Both the position numbers and the translations under genes were made by a program. Below are positions 52,410-60,648 of a stretch of DNA of 64,000 nt, in pieces (position 1 is the stretch's first letter; each line of letters begins with the position of its first letter). The stretch covers positions 66,621 to 130,620 of the forward strand of contig JAFDVI010000013.1 in assembly GCA_018269055.1 (NCBI GenBank), written 5' to 3'. This DNA comes from Acidobacteriota bacterium (GTDB lineage Bacteria; Acidobacteriota; Blastocatellia; RBC074). The notes below the pieces were generated by a model that was not told the origin of the DNA, searched no databases, and worked only from the letters and a program-made list of their open reading frames with translations.

Positions 52410-53576
52410 ATGACAAGATTCGCCAAAATTTTCTTTGCCGCGTTCGCGCTGCTTGCTCTGGCATCAATTGCAGCCAACGCGCAACATCTGATTTCCACCA
52501 AGGCAGGCTTTGTCAATCGCGCGGAAGGCAAGGTTTTCATCTTGCGCGCCGATAGCCTGGATGGAGAAAAAGGACGCGCTTCGCTCGGCACACAAATGCG
52601 TGATGGCGACCGGATTTTCACCGAAGCCGGTAGTTTTGCCGAAGTGCTGCTCAGTCCGGGATCGTACCTGCGCATGAATGAAAACAGTGAAATACGCGCC
52701 ATAAGCACTTCACTGACGCAGATTCGTTTTGAGGTCGTGAAAGGAGCCGCGATTGCCGAAGTGGCTACCGCCACGGAGCAAGTTTCGACTATCAATAAAA
52801 ATTCGCCGCTGGAAATTGTCACGCCGCACGGAACGGTTTCCATTGCCAAAGACGGTTTGTACCGCTTGGATCTGGTAGAAACCAATACTCTGGTTCAAGT
52901 CCGCCAAGGCGAGTTGTACATTGGCGACCGCGATCAGTTTCTGGCCAACAAAGCGATGAAGATCAAACGCGGTAACGCCGTCAAATTGATCGGTGGCCCG
53001 GTCAGCAAATCCGACATTGCCAAAGTCAACAAGGACGTTTCGGACGGATTCGATGCCTGGAGCTTCAACCGTGCCAACACGTTGATGGCGGCCAATGTTT
53101 CGGCCCTGCGCCGTTCGCGGACGATGAATTCATTAGCCTACGGCTGGATTTACGACTCCTTCTATAACTGCTACACGTTCATTCCTGGCCGTGGGATGTG
53201 GTATTCACCCTACGGCTTTGGCTTTTTCAATTCGTATAGCGGGTTGCTGTATTACTGGCCGTACGGGTATTACCCGTATTACGGGAATCCATACGGTAGC
53301 GGGTATGGAGGTGGCGGCGGTGGCAGTGTGAACTTGCCGAGTCGCGTGATTGCCGGAAACGACCGCGCGCCGATTCAACGCCAGATCGAAGGCCGTCGGA
53401 TTGATACAGGATCGGCGTTTGGCGCCGACCGAGGCAGCGCCGATTTTGGCTCTCGATCCATTGCCACGCCGAGTACTTCTTCCTCGATCAGCACGATTTC
53501 TTCCTCCGCGCCAACGCGCAGTGAAGCTCCGGCTGCCAGCAGTGGTGGTCGTGCGGCTCCGCCGACCCGGCCATAA
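52410..53576 (+). CDS. Secreted FecR-domain protein with aromatic Gly-rich C-terminus
   Basis: The 388-residue protein has a signal peptide (FFAAFALLALASIAANAQ) and a FecR-like beta domain (GTQMRDGDRIFTEAGSFAEV, LSPGSYLRMNENSEIRAIS, SPLEIVTPHGTVSIAKDGLY). From about 240 the sequence changes to an aromatic-rich stretch (YGWIYDSFYNCYTFIPGRGM, YWPYGYYPYYGNPYGSGYGG) and then a Ser/Ala/Pro tail. There is no transmembrane helix beyond the signal, so it is not an anti-sigma transducer; it may be a surface or periplasmic structural protein. AAGGAGG precedes the ATG. It has its own terminator at 53603. Confidence 0.85.
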   Translation: MTRFAKIFFAAFALLALASIAANAQHLISTKAGFVNRAEGKVFILRADSLDGEKGRASLGTQMRDGDRIFTEAGSFAEVLLSPGSYLRMNENSEIRAISTSLTQIRFEVVKGAAIAEVATATEQVSTINKNSPLEIVTPHGTVSIAKDGLYRLDLVETNTLVQVRQGELYIGDRDQFLANKAMKIKRGNAVKLIGGPVSKSDIAKVNKDVSDGFDAWSFNRANTLMAANVSALRRSRTMNSLAYGWIYDSFYNCYTFIPGRGMWYSPYGFGFFNSYSGLLYYWPYGYYPYYGNPYGSGYGGGGGGSVNLPSRVIAGNDRAPIQRQIEGRRIDTGSAFGADRGSADFGSRSIATPSTSSSISTISSSAPTRSEAPAASSGGRAAPPTRP

Positions 53577-53602
53577 CGCCCCGCAAGCGGCTTCCTAAAA
53601 CC

Positions 53603-53648
53603 TGAGGGCTAAGTCGAATTGAGGTTCGGCTTAGCCCTCAAACTTTTT
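53603..53648 (+). terminator. Rho-independent terminator of the FecR-like gene
   Basis: An 11-bp stem TGAGGGCTAAG/CTTAGCCCTCA (53603-53613 with 53630-53640) is followed by AACTTTTT, 26 bases past the stop. Confidence 0.85.
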
Positions 53649-53775
53649 GTTGAGATAAAAATTTCCGCCAAATTTGACGCCGAGAAAATGCGGTTGCTAT
53701 CATCCGCCATCAATTCCGAATTTCCCGCAACTATTTTTTCATCATTCCAACAGTTCAAGGAGAACTCAAAAACTT

Positions 53776-54201
53776 ATGTCAGATGCACCCAAAATGACTT
53801 TTGCGATGATCAAACCCGACGCCGTTCGCGCGGGCAACATCGGCAACATCATTCAGCGAATCACCGACAACGGATTCAAAATCCGCGCCATGAAACTGGT
53901 TCACATGTCCAAACCTGTCGCCGAAGGTTTTTACGCCGTTCACAAAGAGCGCCCGTTTTTCGGCGAACTGGTTGAGTTTATGACCAGCGGCCCGACCGTT
54001 GTGTTGGCGCTGGAAAAGGAAAATGCCGTCCAGGCCTGGCGCGATTTGATGGGGCCGACCGATTCCACCAAAGCGCCGAAAGGCACGATTCGCGGCGATT
54101 TCGGAACCACAATGGGCGAAAACGCGTCGCACGGTTCGGATTCGCCGGAAAATGCGATGATCGAGTTGAGCTACTTTTTCAACGCCACCGAATTCTGCTA
54201 A
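53776..54201 (+). CDS. ndk: Nucleoside-diphosphate kinase
   Basis: The 141-residue enzyme begins MTFAMIKPDAVRAGNIGNII and contains AVHKERPFFGELVEFMTSGP, LMGPTDSTKAPKGTIRGDF and the phospho-acceptor His in NASHGSDSPENA. It transfers gamma-phosphate between nucleoside triphosphates and diphosphates in the cytoplasm. AAGGAG lies 14 bases before the ATG. Upstream in-frame ATGs are rejected because the preceding peptide is not family-like. It is flanked by two terminators and thus monocistronic. Confidence 0.97.
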   Translation: MSDAPKMTFAMIKPDAVRAGNIGNIIQRITDNGFKIRAMKLVHMSKPVAEGFYAVHKERPFFGELVEFMTSGPTVVLALEKENAVQAWRDLMGPTDSTKAPKGTIRGDFGTTMGENASHGSDSPENAMIELSYFFNATEFC

Positions 54202-54210
54202 AGCATACGA

Positions 54211-54253
54211 GCGGAAGGCTAAGCACAGGCTTCGCCTTCCGCTTTCTCTCTTT
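54211..54253 (+). terminator. Rho-independent terminator of ndk
   Basis: A 9-bp stem GCGGAAGGC/GCCTTCCGC (54211-54219 with 54234-54242) followed by TTTCTCTCTTT, 9 bases past the ndk stop. Confidence 0.85.
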
Positions 54254-54313
54254 CCGCGTCGCCGCCTCACCTTCCGTCTATCAAAATCTCTTGAAAACCC
54301 GTAAGGAGTTTCA

Positions 54314-57300
54314 ATGAAAAGACCGACGCTTCTTTCCCTGTTGCTCATCGTCATCCTTGGTTTTTCTGGCCTGGCTTTCGCACAAAGCTCTGCGGCTCGC
54401 GTGTGGGAAGCGCCGCTGACGATTCCGACGTACGAGCTTGGCGCGCCGAATCCGAATCCGCCGCTATTTGACGCCGGGCGCGGACGCAGACCGGTGTATC
54501 CCTACCCGATGCTGGACACGCTGACGAACAAACGCGTGGACAAAAGCTACAACGCCGTGTACCTGGAAAACGAATACCTGCGGGTGATGGTGCTGCCGGA
54601 ATTGGGCGGAAAACTTTACGCGATTTACGACAAAACTGCCGGACGCGATGTGTTGTACACCAACCACGTCGTCAAATACGCGATGGTGGGAATTCGCGGC
54701 GCTTGGACCAGCGGCGGCATTGAATGGAATTTTCCCGATGGGCACACGCTGACCACCGTTTCGCCCGTGGATTATGTGACGCGAATGGAGGAAGACGGCA
54801 GCGCCTGTGTTGTCGTCGGCGACACCGAACGCGTACAGCGCATGCAATGGGCGGTCGCGATCCGATTGCGTCCGGGCCGCAAATTCGTCGAAACCGAGAT
54901 CACGCTCAATAATCGCCGCGAAGTTCCCGGACGATACTGGTTTTGGGCGACGGCGGCGGCAAAAGCGACCGACGATATGCGGTTTGTCTATCCGATGCGC
55001 GAAGCCTATCCGCACGCGTTTTGGCCTGTGTTCAGCTTTCCGAAATACAATGGCGTTGACCTCAGCCGATATGCCGACGTAACCAATGCGCTCTCGCTGT
55101 TTGCGCGCGATTCGCATCGTGACTTCTTCGGCATTTACTACGAAAAATCCGATTGGGGAATTGTCCACGTCGCCGACCGCCATGAACTGCCGGGCAAGAA
55201 AACCTGGACGTGGGGAACCGATGACGCTGGGCAAATTTGGGTTGAAAAGCTGACAGACAACGACGGTCAATACGTTGAATTCCAAGCCGGGCGGTTTGAA
55301 ACGCAGATGGAGCACGAATTCATCGCGCCGCATCGCGTAGAGCATTTCACTGAATACTGGTTTCCGCTGGACAAACTCGGCGGCGAATTCCACAAAGTGA
55401 CCAAAGACGCCGCCTTGCGCGCGGTCGTTGTCGGAAGCGAAGCGCGCATCAACGTCAACGTCAGCGCCAAATTTGATGACGCGGAACTGCTGGTCGCCGT
55501 CGGGGATGGAAGCAACCGACCGATTGAATCCAGGCGAGTCAATCTGTTGCCCACGACGCCGTTTTCAACGACAGTGAATCTGCCTTCGCCAATGGCAGTG
55601 GTTGTCAGAGTCCGTGCGAAAGACGGCCGCGAATTGGTTCATTACTACACCAACAACGCCGACCCGGACGGAAATGGAGACTTCAAACCGGCAACGCACC
55701 CCATTGCCGACAACTCGCCGCCAAGCGCCGAAAAAGCTTATCTGGAAGGTTTGGCCGCGGATAAGAAAAGCAATGAACTCGCGGCCCGAGCCGCTTACAA
55801 CGAAGCCTTGAAGCTCGATCCGGGCTACGCGCCTGCGCACATCGCCTTGGGATTGTCGTTTTACCGCACGGGTGAATACGACCGCGCGGCGGAGTATTTG
55901 GAAGCGGCGTTGCGCCGCAACCGCGATGCAGGCGATGCGCATTATTACCTCGCGCTGGTGCGACGCGCGCAGAATCGCATCGGCGAAGCCATTGAAGAAT
56001 TGATGTGGTGCGTGCGCTCCGGCCACCGGGAATCCGTCGCGCGCTACATCCTCGGCGAAATCCATCTTGCTTCTGACAGCATTGGCCAAGCGCTGGACAA
56101 TCTGACGCAAGCTGTGCGGCTCGACCCGCGCGATCTGAAGGCGCGTACATTGCTGGCAATGGCCGAACGAATTGCTGGAAAGTACGACGTGGCGCAGGCG
56201 CGGATTGACGAAGTTGTACGGGAGATGCCAACTGATTATCTGGCTTTGCACGAACAGTACCGGATTTATCAAAGGCGCAATAAGCAGGAAGACGCCGAAC
56301 GGGTGAGAAGGGAGTTGGTCAGATTGCTGCGGCGCGATCCGGATTCCTATCTGGAGCTGACTTTTGATTACGTCGCGGTCGGCCAGTTGATACAGGCAAA
56401 GCTCCTTTTTCAGCTCGCGCAAACGCCATCACCAACAGGAACTACGTTTGATGTTTCCCATCCGCTGATTTGCTACACAGCGGCGTATCTGTTGCGCAAC
56501 ACTGAAATAGACTCTGATCTGCGTACGCTCCTTCGCAGTTGTGGAGCGGGAGATCCGGCCTATACATTCCCGCACCGCCTTGAAGAGATTACTGTCTTGC
56601 AGTTCGCGCTCAAGGCCAACCCTGAAGATGGACGCGCGGCTTATTATCTCGGCAACGCTCTTGCCTCAAAGCTGCGGTTCAAAGAAGCGTTAGACGCTTG
56701 GCGCATCGCTGTGCAGTTTGATTCAAATAATGCCGTCGCGCATCGCAACTACGCGCAGGCGCTTGTGCAGGTGGAAGGAAAAAAAGAAGAAGCTGTCGCT
56801 GAGTTTGAGCGTGCCATTGCACTAGCGCCGGACGACCATCATTTGTATGTCGAACTCGATCAGTTATTGGCAGGGATGAAACAGACCGACCGACGCATCA
56901 AGATGCTGGAAGGCGCTCCGGAAAAAGCGCGCACTCGTCCGGCGCTATTACAATCACTGGCGGCGGCCTACATTGACGCGGGGCGCCTGACGGATGCGAT
57001 TCGATTGTTGGAACAGAACACTTTCGTTTCCGGTGAAGGCGAAGGAAATGCGCTCGGCATTTACCGGCGCGCGAATTTGGCGCTGGCTCGACAGCATCAA
57101 CAAGCCGGACGGCACGCCGAAGCTGCCGCCGCATTCATCAAAGCCACGGAATTCCCGCGCAACTTCGGCGTCGGTCGTCCGGGCGCGCAATCGCAAGCGC
57201 GTGAGTATGTTGCAGCGGCGCGCGAATTCGAGTTGGCCGGAAAGCGCGACGAAGCCGAAAAGTGGTGGCGACGCGCCGCCGACGAAGCTCTGAATTCGCC

Positions 57301-57589
57301 GACGGAACCCGGCGAGCCGTGGTCAGAGCATTACTATTTCAAAGCCGTCGCGCTGGATCACGTTGGCCGCAAAGATGAAGCACGAGCGTTGTATGAACGG
57401 CTAGCGCGACTGAATGACGACGCGCAAATGCTGGCCGCCGAACCGTCTCCGCCGCGCGGCGCGATTCGGTTTTTGCTGGCTGGATTAGGATTGAAAGCGC
57501 TGGGAAGAACCGACGCGGCCCGTTCCGCGTTTCAGCGTGCATTGCAAATTGATCCGGCGAACGAACGCGCTCGGATTGAGTTGGAGTAG
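54314..57589 (+). CDS. Secreted DUF5107 and TPR-repeat protein
   Basis: The 1091-residue protein has a signal peptide (LLSLLLIVILGFSGLAFAQ). The N-terminal ~380 residues match DUF5107: YPYPMLDTLTNKRVDKSYNA, LENEYLRVMVLPELGGKLYA, YDKTAGRDVLYTNHVVKYAM, GGIEWNFPDGHTLTTVSPVD. From about 470 it is built of TPRs (LDPGYAPAHIALGLSFYRTG, RRNRDAGDAHYYLALVRRAQ and others to residue 1090). DUF5107 resembles the galactose-mutarotase-like beta-sandwich and is often adjacent to carbohydrate metabolism, so polysaccharide or glycan binding is plausible. AAGGAG lies 7 bases upstream of the ATG. The DUF2905 gene follows after 30 bases. Confidence 0.9.
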   Translation: MKRPTLLSLLLIVILGFSGLAFAQSSAARVWEAPLTIPTYELGAPNPNPPLFDAGRGRRPVYPYPMLDTLTNKRVDKSYNAVYLENEYLRVMVLPELGGKLYAIYDKTAGRDVLYTNHVVKYAMVGIRGAWTSGGIEWNFPDGHTLTTVSPVDYVTRMEEDGSACVVVGDTERVQRMQWAVAIRLRPGRKFVETEITLNNRREVPGRYWFWATAAAKATDDMRFVYPMREAYPHAFWPVFSFPKYNGVDLSRYADVTNALSLFARDSHRDFFGIYYEKSDWGIVHVADRHELPGKKTWTWGTDDAGQIWVEKLTDNDGQYVEFQAGRFETQMEHEFIAPHRVEHFTEYWFPLDKLGGEFHKVTKDAALRAVVVGSEARINVNVSAKFDDAELLVAVGDGSNRPIESRRVNLLPTTPFSTTVNLPSPMAVVVRVRAKDGRELVHYYTNNADPDGNGDFKPATHPIADNSPPSAEKAYLEGLAADKKSNELAARAAYNEALKLDPGYAPAHIALGLSFYRTGEYDRAAEYLEAALRRNRDAGDAHYYLALVRRAQNRIGEAIEELMWCVRSGHRESVARYILGEIHLASDSIGQALDNLTQAVRLDPRDLKARTLLAMAERIAGKYDVAQARIDEVVREMPTDYLALHEQYRIYQRRNKQEDAERVRRELVRLLRRDPDSYLELTFDYVAVGQLIQAKLLFQLAQTPSPTGTTFDVSHPLICYTAAYLLRNTEIDSDLRTLLRSCGAGDPAYTFPHRLEEITVLQFALKANPEDGRAAYYLGNALASKLRFKEALDAWRIAVQFDSNNAVAHRNYAQALVQVEGKKEEAVAEFERAIALAPDDHHLYVELDQLLAGMKQTDRRIKMLEGAPEKARTRPALLQSLAAAYIDAGRLTDAIRLLEQNTFVSGEGEGNALGIYRRANLALARQHQQAGRHAEAAAAFIKATEFPRNFGVGRPGAQSQAREYVAAAREFELAGKRDEAEKWWRRAADEALNSPTEPGEPWSEHYYFKAVALDHVGRKDEARALYERLARLNDDAQMLAAEPSPPRGAIRFLLAGLGLKALGRTDAARSAFQRALQIDPANERARIELE

Positions 57590-57619
57590 TTGCCGCAGTA
57601 GGCTGGAAGCGGAAACGTT

Positions 57620-57853
57620 ATGAATGGCAGCGCACAACTTGGCCGCCTATTGATCTTTTGCGGCGCTATCTTGATCGTCATCGGCGTGCTGTTTCTGTTG
57701 GGCGATAAATTGTCCTGGTTGCGATTGGGGCGTTTGCCGGGCGATTTCAGTTGGACGAACAGCAACGGAACGGTGCGCATTTATTTTCCGCTGATGACAG
57801 GATTACTGTTGAGTGTACTGCTGTCGTTGATCTTTTGGTTATTGCGAAGGTGA
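57620..57853 (+). CDS. DUF2905 small membrane protein
   Basis: The 77-residue protein has two hydrophobic segments (LLIFCGAILIVIGVLFLLGD and YFPLMTGLLLSVLLSLIFWL) separated by LGRLPGDFSWTNSNGTVRI, the conserved centre of DUF2905. Function unknown; it ends 10 bases before the ABC ATPase gene and is probably in the same transcript. Confidence 0.88.
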   Translation: MNGSAQLGRLLIFCGAILIVIGVLFLLGDKLSWLRLGRLPGDFSWTNSNGTVRIYFPLMTGLLLSVLLSLIFWLLRR

Positions 57854-57863
57854 ATCTCCCATT

Positions 57864-58541
57864 ATGTCCATCCTTGAATCTCGCCATGTGACACGCGAAT
57901 ACCGCATGAAGGCGGAAACGGTTCGCGCGTTGTCCGATGTTTCGGTCACCGTGGAGCGCGGCGAATTCGTTGCTGTGTTAGGTTCCAGCGGTTCCGGCAA
58001 ATCCACCTTGCTCAATTTGTTTGGCGGATTAGATCGCCCGACCGGAGGCGAAATTTTGTTTGACGGTCGAAGCCTTGAGCCGTTGTCTTCCTGGGAAATG
58101 TCGCGCTACAGACTGCGCAGCGTCGGAATGATTTTCCAGAGCTTCAATCTGATTCCGACGATGACCGCGCGCGAAAACGTGTCGCTGGCATTGGCGTTCG
58201 CGGGATTGAGTAAAAACGACCGGCGGCGGCGTTCGCTGGAATTGCTTGATCGTGTCGGATTATCTCAGCGCGCGGATCATCTGCCTTCGGAGCTTTCTGG
58301 CGGGGAACAGCAGCGCGTCAGCATAGCGCGCGCCATTGCCAACGAACCGCAAGTTTTGCTGGCCGACGAACCAACCGGAAATCTGGACAGCAATCGCGCC
58401 GCCGAAGTCATAGACCTGTTGGATGAGATGCGACGTCGCGACGGCAAAACCATCGTTTTGGTGACGCACGACCACGAACTGGCCAACCGCTACGCCTCAC
58501 ACATTGTTCGCCTGAAAGACGGGAAGGTAGTGGAAAATTGA
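57864..58541 (+). CDS. MacB/LolD-type ABC transporter ATP-binding protein
   Basis: The 225-residue ATPase shows Walker A AVLGSSGSGKSTLLNLFGG, Q-loop GMIFQSFNLIPTMTARENV, signature LSGGEQQRVSIARAIAN, Walker B VLLADEPTGNLDSNRA and switch LVTHDHELANRYASHI. The FQSFNLIPTMTA wording is typical of the MacB/LolD/FtsE group acting on envelope substrates. Its partner is the FtsX-like permease at 58621. The stop TGA is inside a 7-bp array (58537-58557). The initiator context is ATTATGTCC after a short gap from DUF2905. Confidence 0.94.
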   Translation: MSILESRHVTREYRMKAETVRALSDVSVTVERGEFVAVLGSSGSGKSTLLNLFGGLDRPTGGEILFDGRSLEPLSSWEMSRYRLRSVGMIFQSFNLIPTMTARENVSLALAFAGLSKNDRRRRSLELLDRVGLSQRADHLPSELSGGEQQRVSIARAIANEPQVLLADEPTGNLDSNRAAEVIDLLDEMRRRDGKTIVLVTHDHELANRYASHIVRLKDGKVVEN

Positions 58542-58628
58542 CAATTGATAATTGACGGCGCGATACGTCACCACTGCTGAGACATTCAAAAGTTGAATTA
58601 TCAATTATCAGCTCTCAATTATGAATTA
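58537..58628. repeat. Heptamer array with inverted partner containing stop and start codons
   Basis: ATTGACA, ATTGATA, ATTGACG (58537-58557) face TGAATTA, TCAATTA, TCAGCTC, TCAATTA, TGAATTA (58594-58628). The left array contains the ATPase stop codon, and the right array contains the permease start codon and codon 2. The 36 bases between the arrays are unique. Confidence 0.85.
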
Positions 58629-60189
58629 CTCTGACATCATCGCCCTGGCGCTGCGAAACTTGCGGCAAGCCAAATTGCGAACAGCGTTGACCGCCGTTGG
58701 CGTTGTGGTTGGCGTCGCCGCGATCATCACCATGGTCAGTTTCGGCATCGGATTGCAGCGAAACATTATCGGGCAGGCGTTTGCCCGACTGGATGCGTTT
58801 ACGGCCATCACGGTTATCGGCGCAGACGCAGACGATCTGTTGGTTTTGAGCGAAGGGCGAACGGCTTTGGACAAAGACGAAGGCGAACCCGATGTAGATA
58901 CAGCCACTGCTGCAGACCCGAAGGCGACGCCGAATCGTGAAGAAAACGGAAGACGGTTGACCCGTCCGCGCAAAACGCTGAACGACGAAGCGATTGCCGA
59001 GATTCAACACCTGGATGGAGTGCGCTTTGTTGCACCGATCATCACGTTTACAGGCTACACGCGGTTTAACGACCGAACGCGGTTTCAGGTGATCGCGGGC
59101 GCAACCGCAGGCAACGATCCGCGATTCAAAACCTTTCTGGCAGGACAGGGCTTTTCCAGCAATGACAGCGACGAAGTCGTATTGACCGAAAACTTCCTCA
59201 GTGCATTTACCGTGGAAGCTTTTCGCAGACGACGAAACATTCGTGGCAATCCCGACGGCCCGTTTCAGTCCGTACCCGACAAAAGCGATGAACAGCGCCA
59301 GCGCGACGCACAAGCCGTAATCGGCAAAGAAATTGAGTTGTTGTCAGCGCCGAGCGGTGCGAATTCATCCGGCGGAAGCATTTTTGGCATTCCACTGTTG
59401 AACTTCGGCGGCTCGCCGCCGCCCGCAGGCGAACCGGACAGCAGCCGCTTTGAACGGCATGTGTTCCGCATCGTTGGCGTGTTGAAAAATGAAGGCGGCG
59501 TCAACTTCAGCCCCTTCGGCAATGCCAATTTTTATCTGCCGATGGATCAGGCCAAACGATTGCGCGTTGCGAATCAATCGCCGATGGAACGCATGGGCGA
59601 AACGCTGATGGGGCAGGCTGAGGAAGAAACGTATCGCGCGGTGGAGCTTCGCGTCGCAGACCCCGGTCGCATCAAACCCGTCACGGAAAAACTGACGCAA
59701 CTTGGCTTTCGTGCCTTTTCCGTTACCAATCAATTGGAAGAAATCGAACGCATTTTTCTGATCATCAATAGCAGCCTGGCCTTGCTCGGCGGGATCGCCT
59801 TGCTGGTGGCGTCATTCGGCATTTCAAACACAATGATTATGTCCATACGCGAACGCACGCGCGAAATCGGCATTATGAAAGCCATCGGCGGTTCGGACGG
59901 CGAAATCATGCGCATCTTTTTTGTCGAAGCCAGCTTGATCGGATTGCTGGGTGGAACCTTGGGCGTGATTGCGGGCTGGGGCGTTGATCGAATCGCCAAC
60001 GCGCTGGCGAACAAATGGATCACGCGGCAAACCGGACAGGCCATGCGATACGTCGAGTTCTTTTCCATTCCCTGGTATTTGTGGACGGGGGCAATTCTGT
60101 TTGCTGTAATCATCAGCCTGCTGGCCGCGATTTATCCCGCCCGAAGCGCCGCCAAAGTTGATCCAATCAAAGCGCTGCGGCACGAGTAA
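58621..60189 (+). CDS. MacB-like ABC transporter permease
   Basis: The 522-residue protein has a first helix (LRTALTAVGVVVGVAAIITM), a large extracytoplasmic MacB_PCD-like domain (about 45-380) and three C-terminal FtsX helices (LALLGGIALLVASFGISNTM, ASLIGLLGGTLGVIAGWGVD, WTGAILFAVIISLLAAIYPA). RTREIGIMKAIGGSDGEIMR and PARSAAKVDPIKALRHE are classical FtsX/MacB blocks. The domain includes acidic inserts (DDLLVLSEGRTALDKDEGEP). Together with 57864 it makes a MacB-type exporter; substrate unknown. The start codon lies in the heptamer repeat and has no good Shine-Dalgarno. Its stop is 9 bases from the convergent OsmC gene's stop. Confidence 0.93.
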   Translation: MNYSDIIALALRNLRQAKLRTALTAVGVVVGVAAIITMVSFGIGLQRNIIGQAFARLDAFTAITVIGADADDLLVLSEGRTALDKDEGEPDVDTATAADPKATPNREENGRRLTRPRKTLNDEAIAEIQHLDGVRFVAPIITFTGYTRFNDRTRFQVIAGATAGNDPRFKTFLAGQGFSSNDSDEVVLTENFLSAFTVEAFRRRRNIRGNPDGPFQSVPDKSDEQRQRDAQAVIGKEIELLSAPSGANSSGGSIFGIPLLNFGGSPPPAGEPDSSRFERHVFRIVGVLKNEGGVNFSPFGNANFYLPMDQAKRLRVANQSPMERMGETLMGQAEEETYRAVELRVADPGRIKPVTEKLTQLGFRAFSVTNQLEEIERIFLIINSSLALLGGIALLVASFGISNTMIMSIRERTREIGIMKAIGGSDGEIMRIFFVEASLIGLLGGTLGVIAGWGVDRIANALANKWITRQTGQAMRYVEFFSIPWYLWTGAILFAVIISLLAAIYPARSAAKVDPIKALRHE

Positions 60190-60198
60190 TCTTTGCAC

Positions 60199-60648
60199 TT
60201 AAGCTTCCCTGACAATTACAACATCTTCCACGTGTGGGTTGCTGTGCAGCGTGACGTGAACCGGGCAGCGACCGGCGATGTACAGCAACCGTTCGCGCTG
60301 TTCCTCAGTTACTTCGCCCGTCACATAAATCAGCCGGCTGATGTGTTGAATTTCCGTTTTGCCTTCCTTTTCTTCGGCAGTGCAGCTTTCACAATCGTCA
60401 ATGTGAATTCGGTCGAAAGTCAGCATCACCTCGACATTGGTGATTGGCAGCTTTTTGCGTTCGATGTACATCCGCAACGTCATTGCTGTGCAAGCTCCCA
60501 GTGCCGATAACAAGAAATCATACGGCGATGGACCTTCGTCTCGACCGCCAACGGAAGCCGGTTCATCGGCGATTAAAGTGTGGTTGCCAGCGGTGATAAC
60601 TGACCGATAGCCTTCATTCAGATTCAGTTTGACGCGAACTTCATTCAT
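60199..60648 (-). CDS. OsmC-family protein
   Basis: The 149-residue protein has the OsmC order: [40 protein letters not shown] with the first reactive Cys, [19 protein letters not shown], and [16 protein letters not shown] with the second Cys. OsmC/Ohr proteins reduce organic hydroperoxides using the Cys pair. An intermediate acidic loop ([17 protein letters not shown]) adds two more cysteines. Its ATG overlaps the TGA of the decarboxylase gene (ATGA), so the two are co-translated. Confidence 0.9.
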   Translation of the reverse strand: MNEVRVKLNLNEGYRSVITAGNHTLIADEPASVGGRDEGPSPYDFLLSALGACTAMTLRMYIERKKLPITNVEVMLTFDRIHIDDCESCTAEEKEGKTEIQHISRLIYVTGEVTEEQRERLLYIAGRCPVHVTLHSNPHVEDVVIVREA

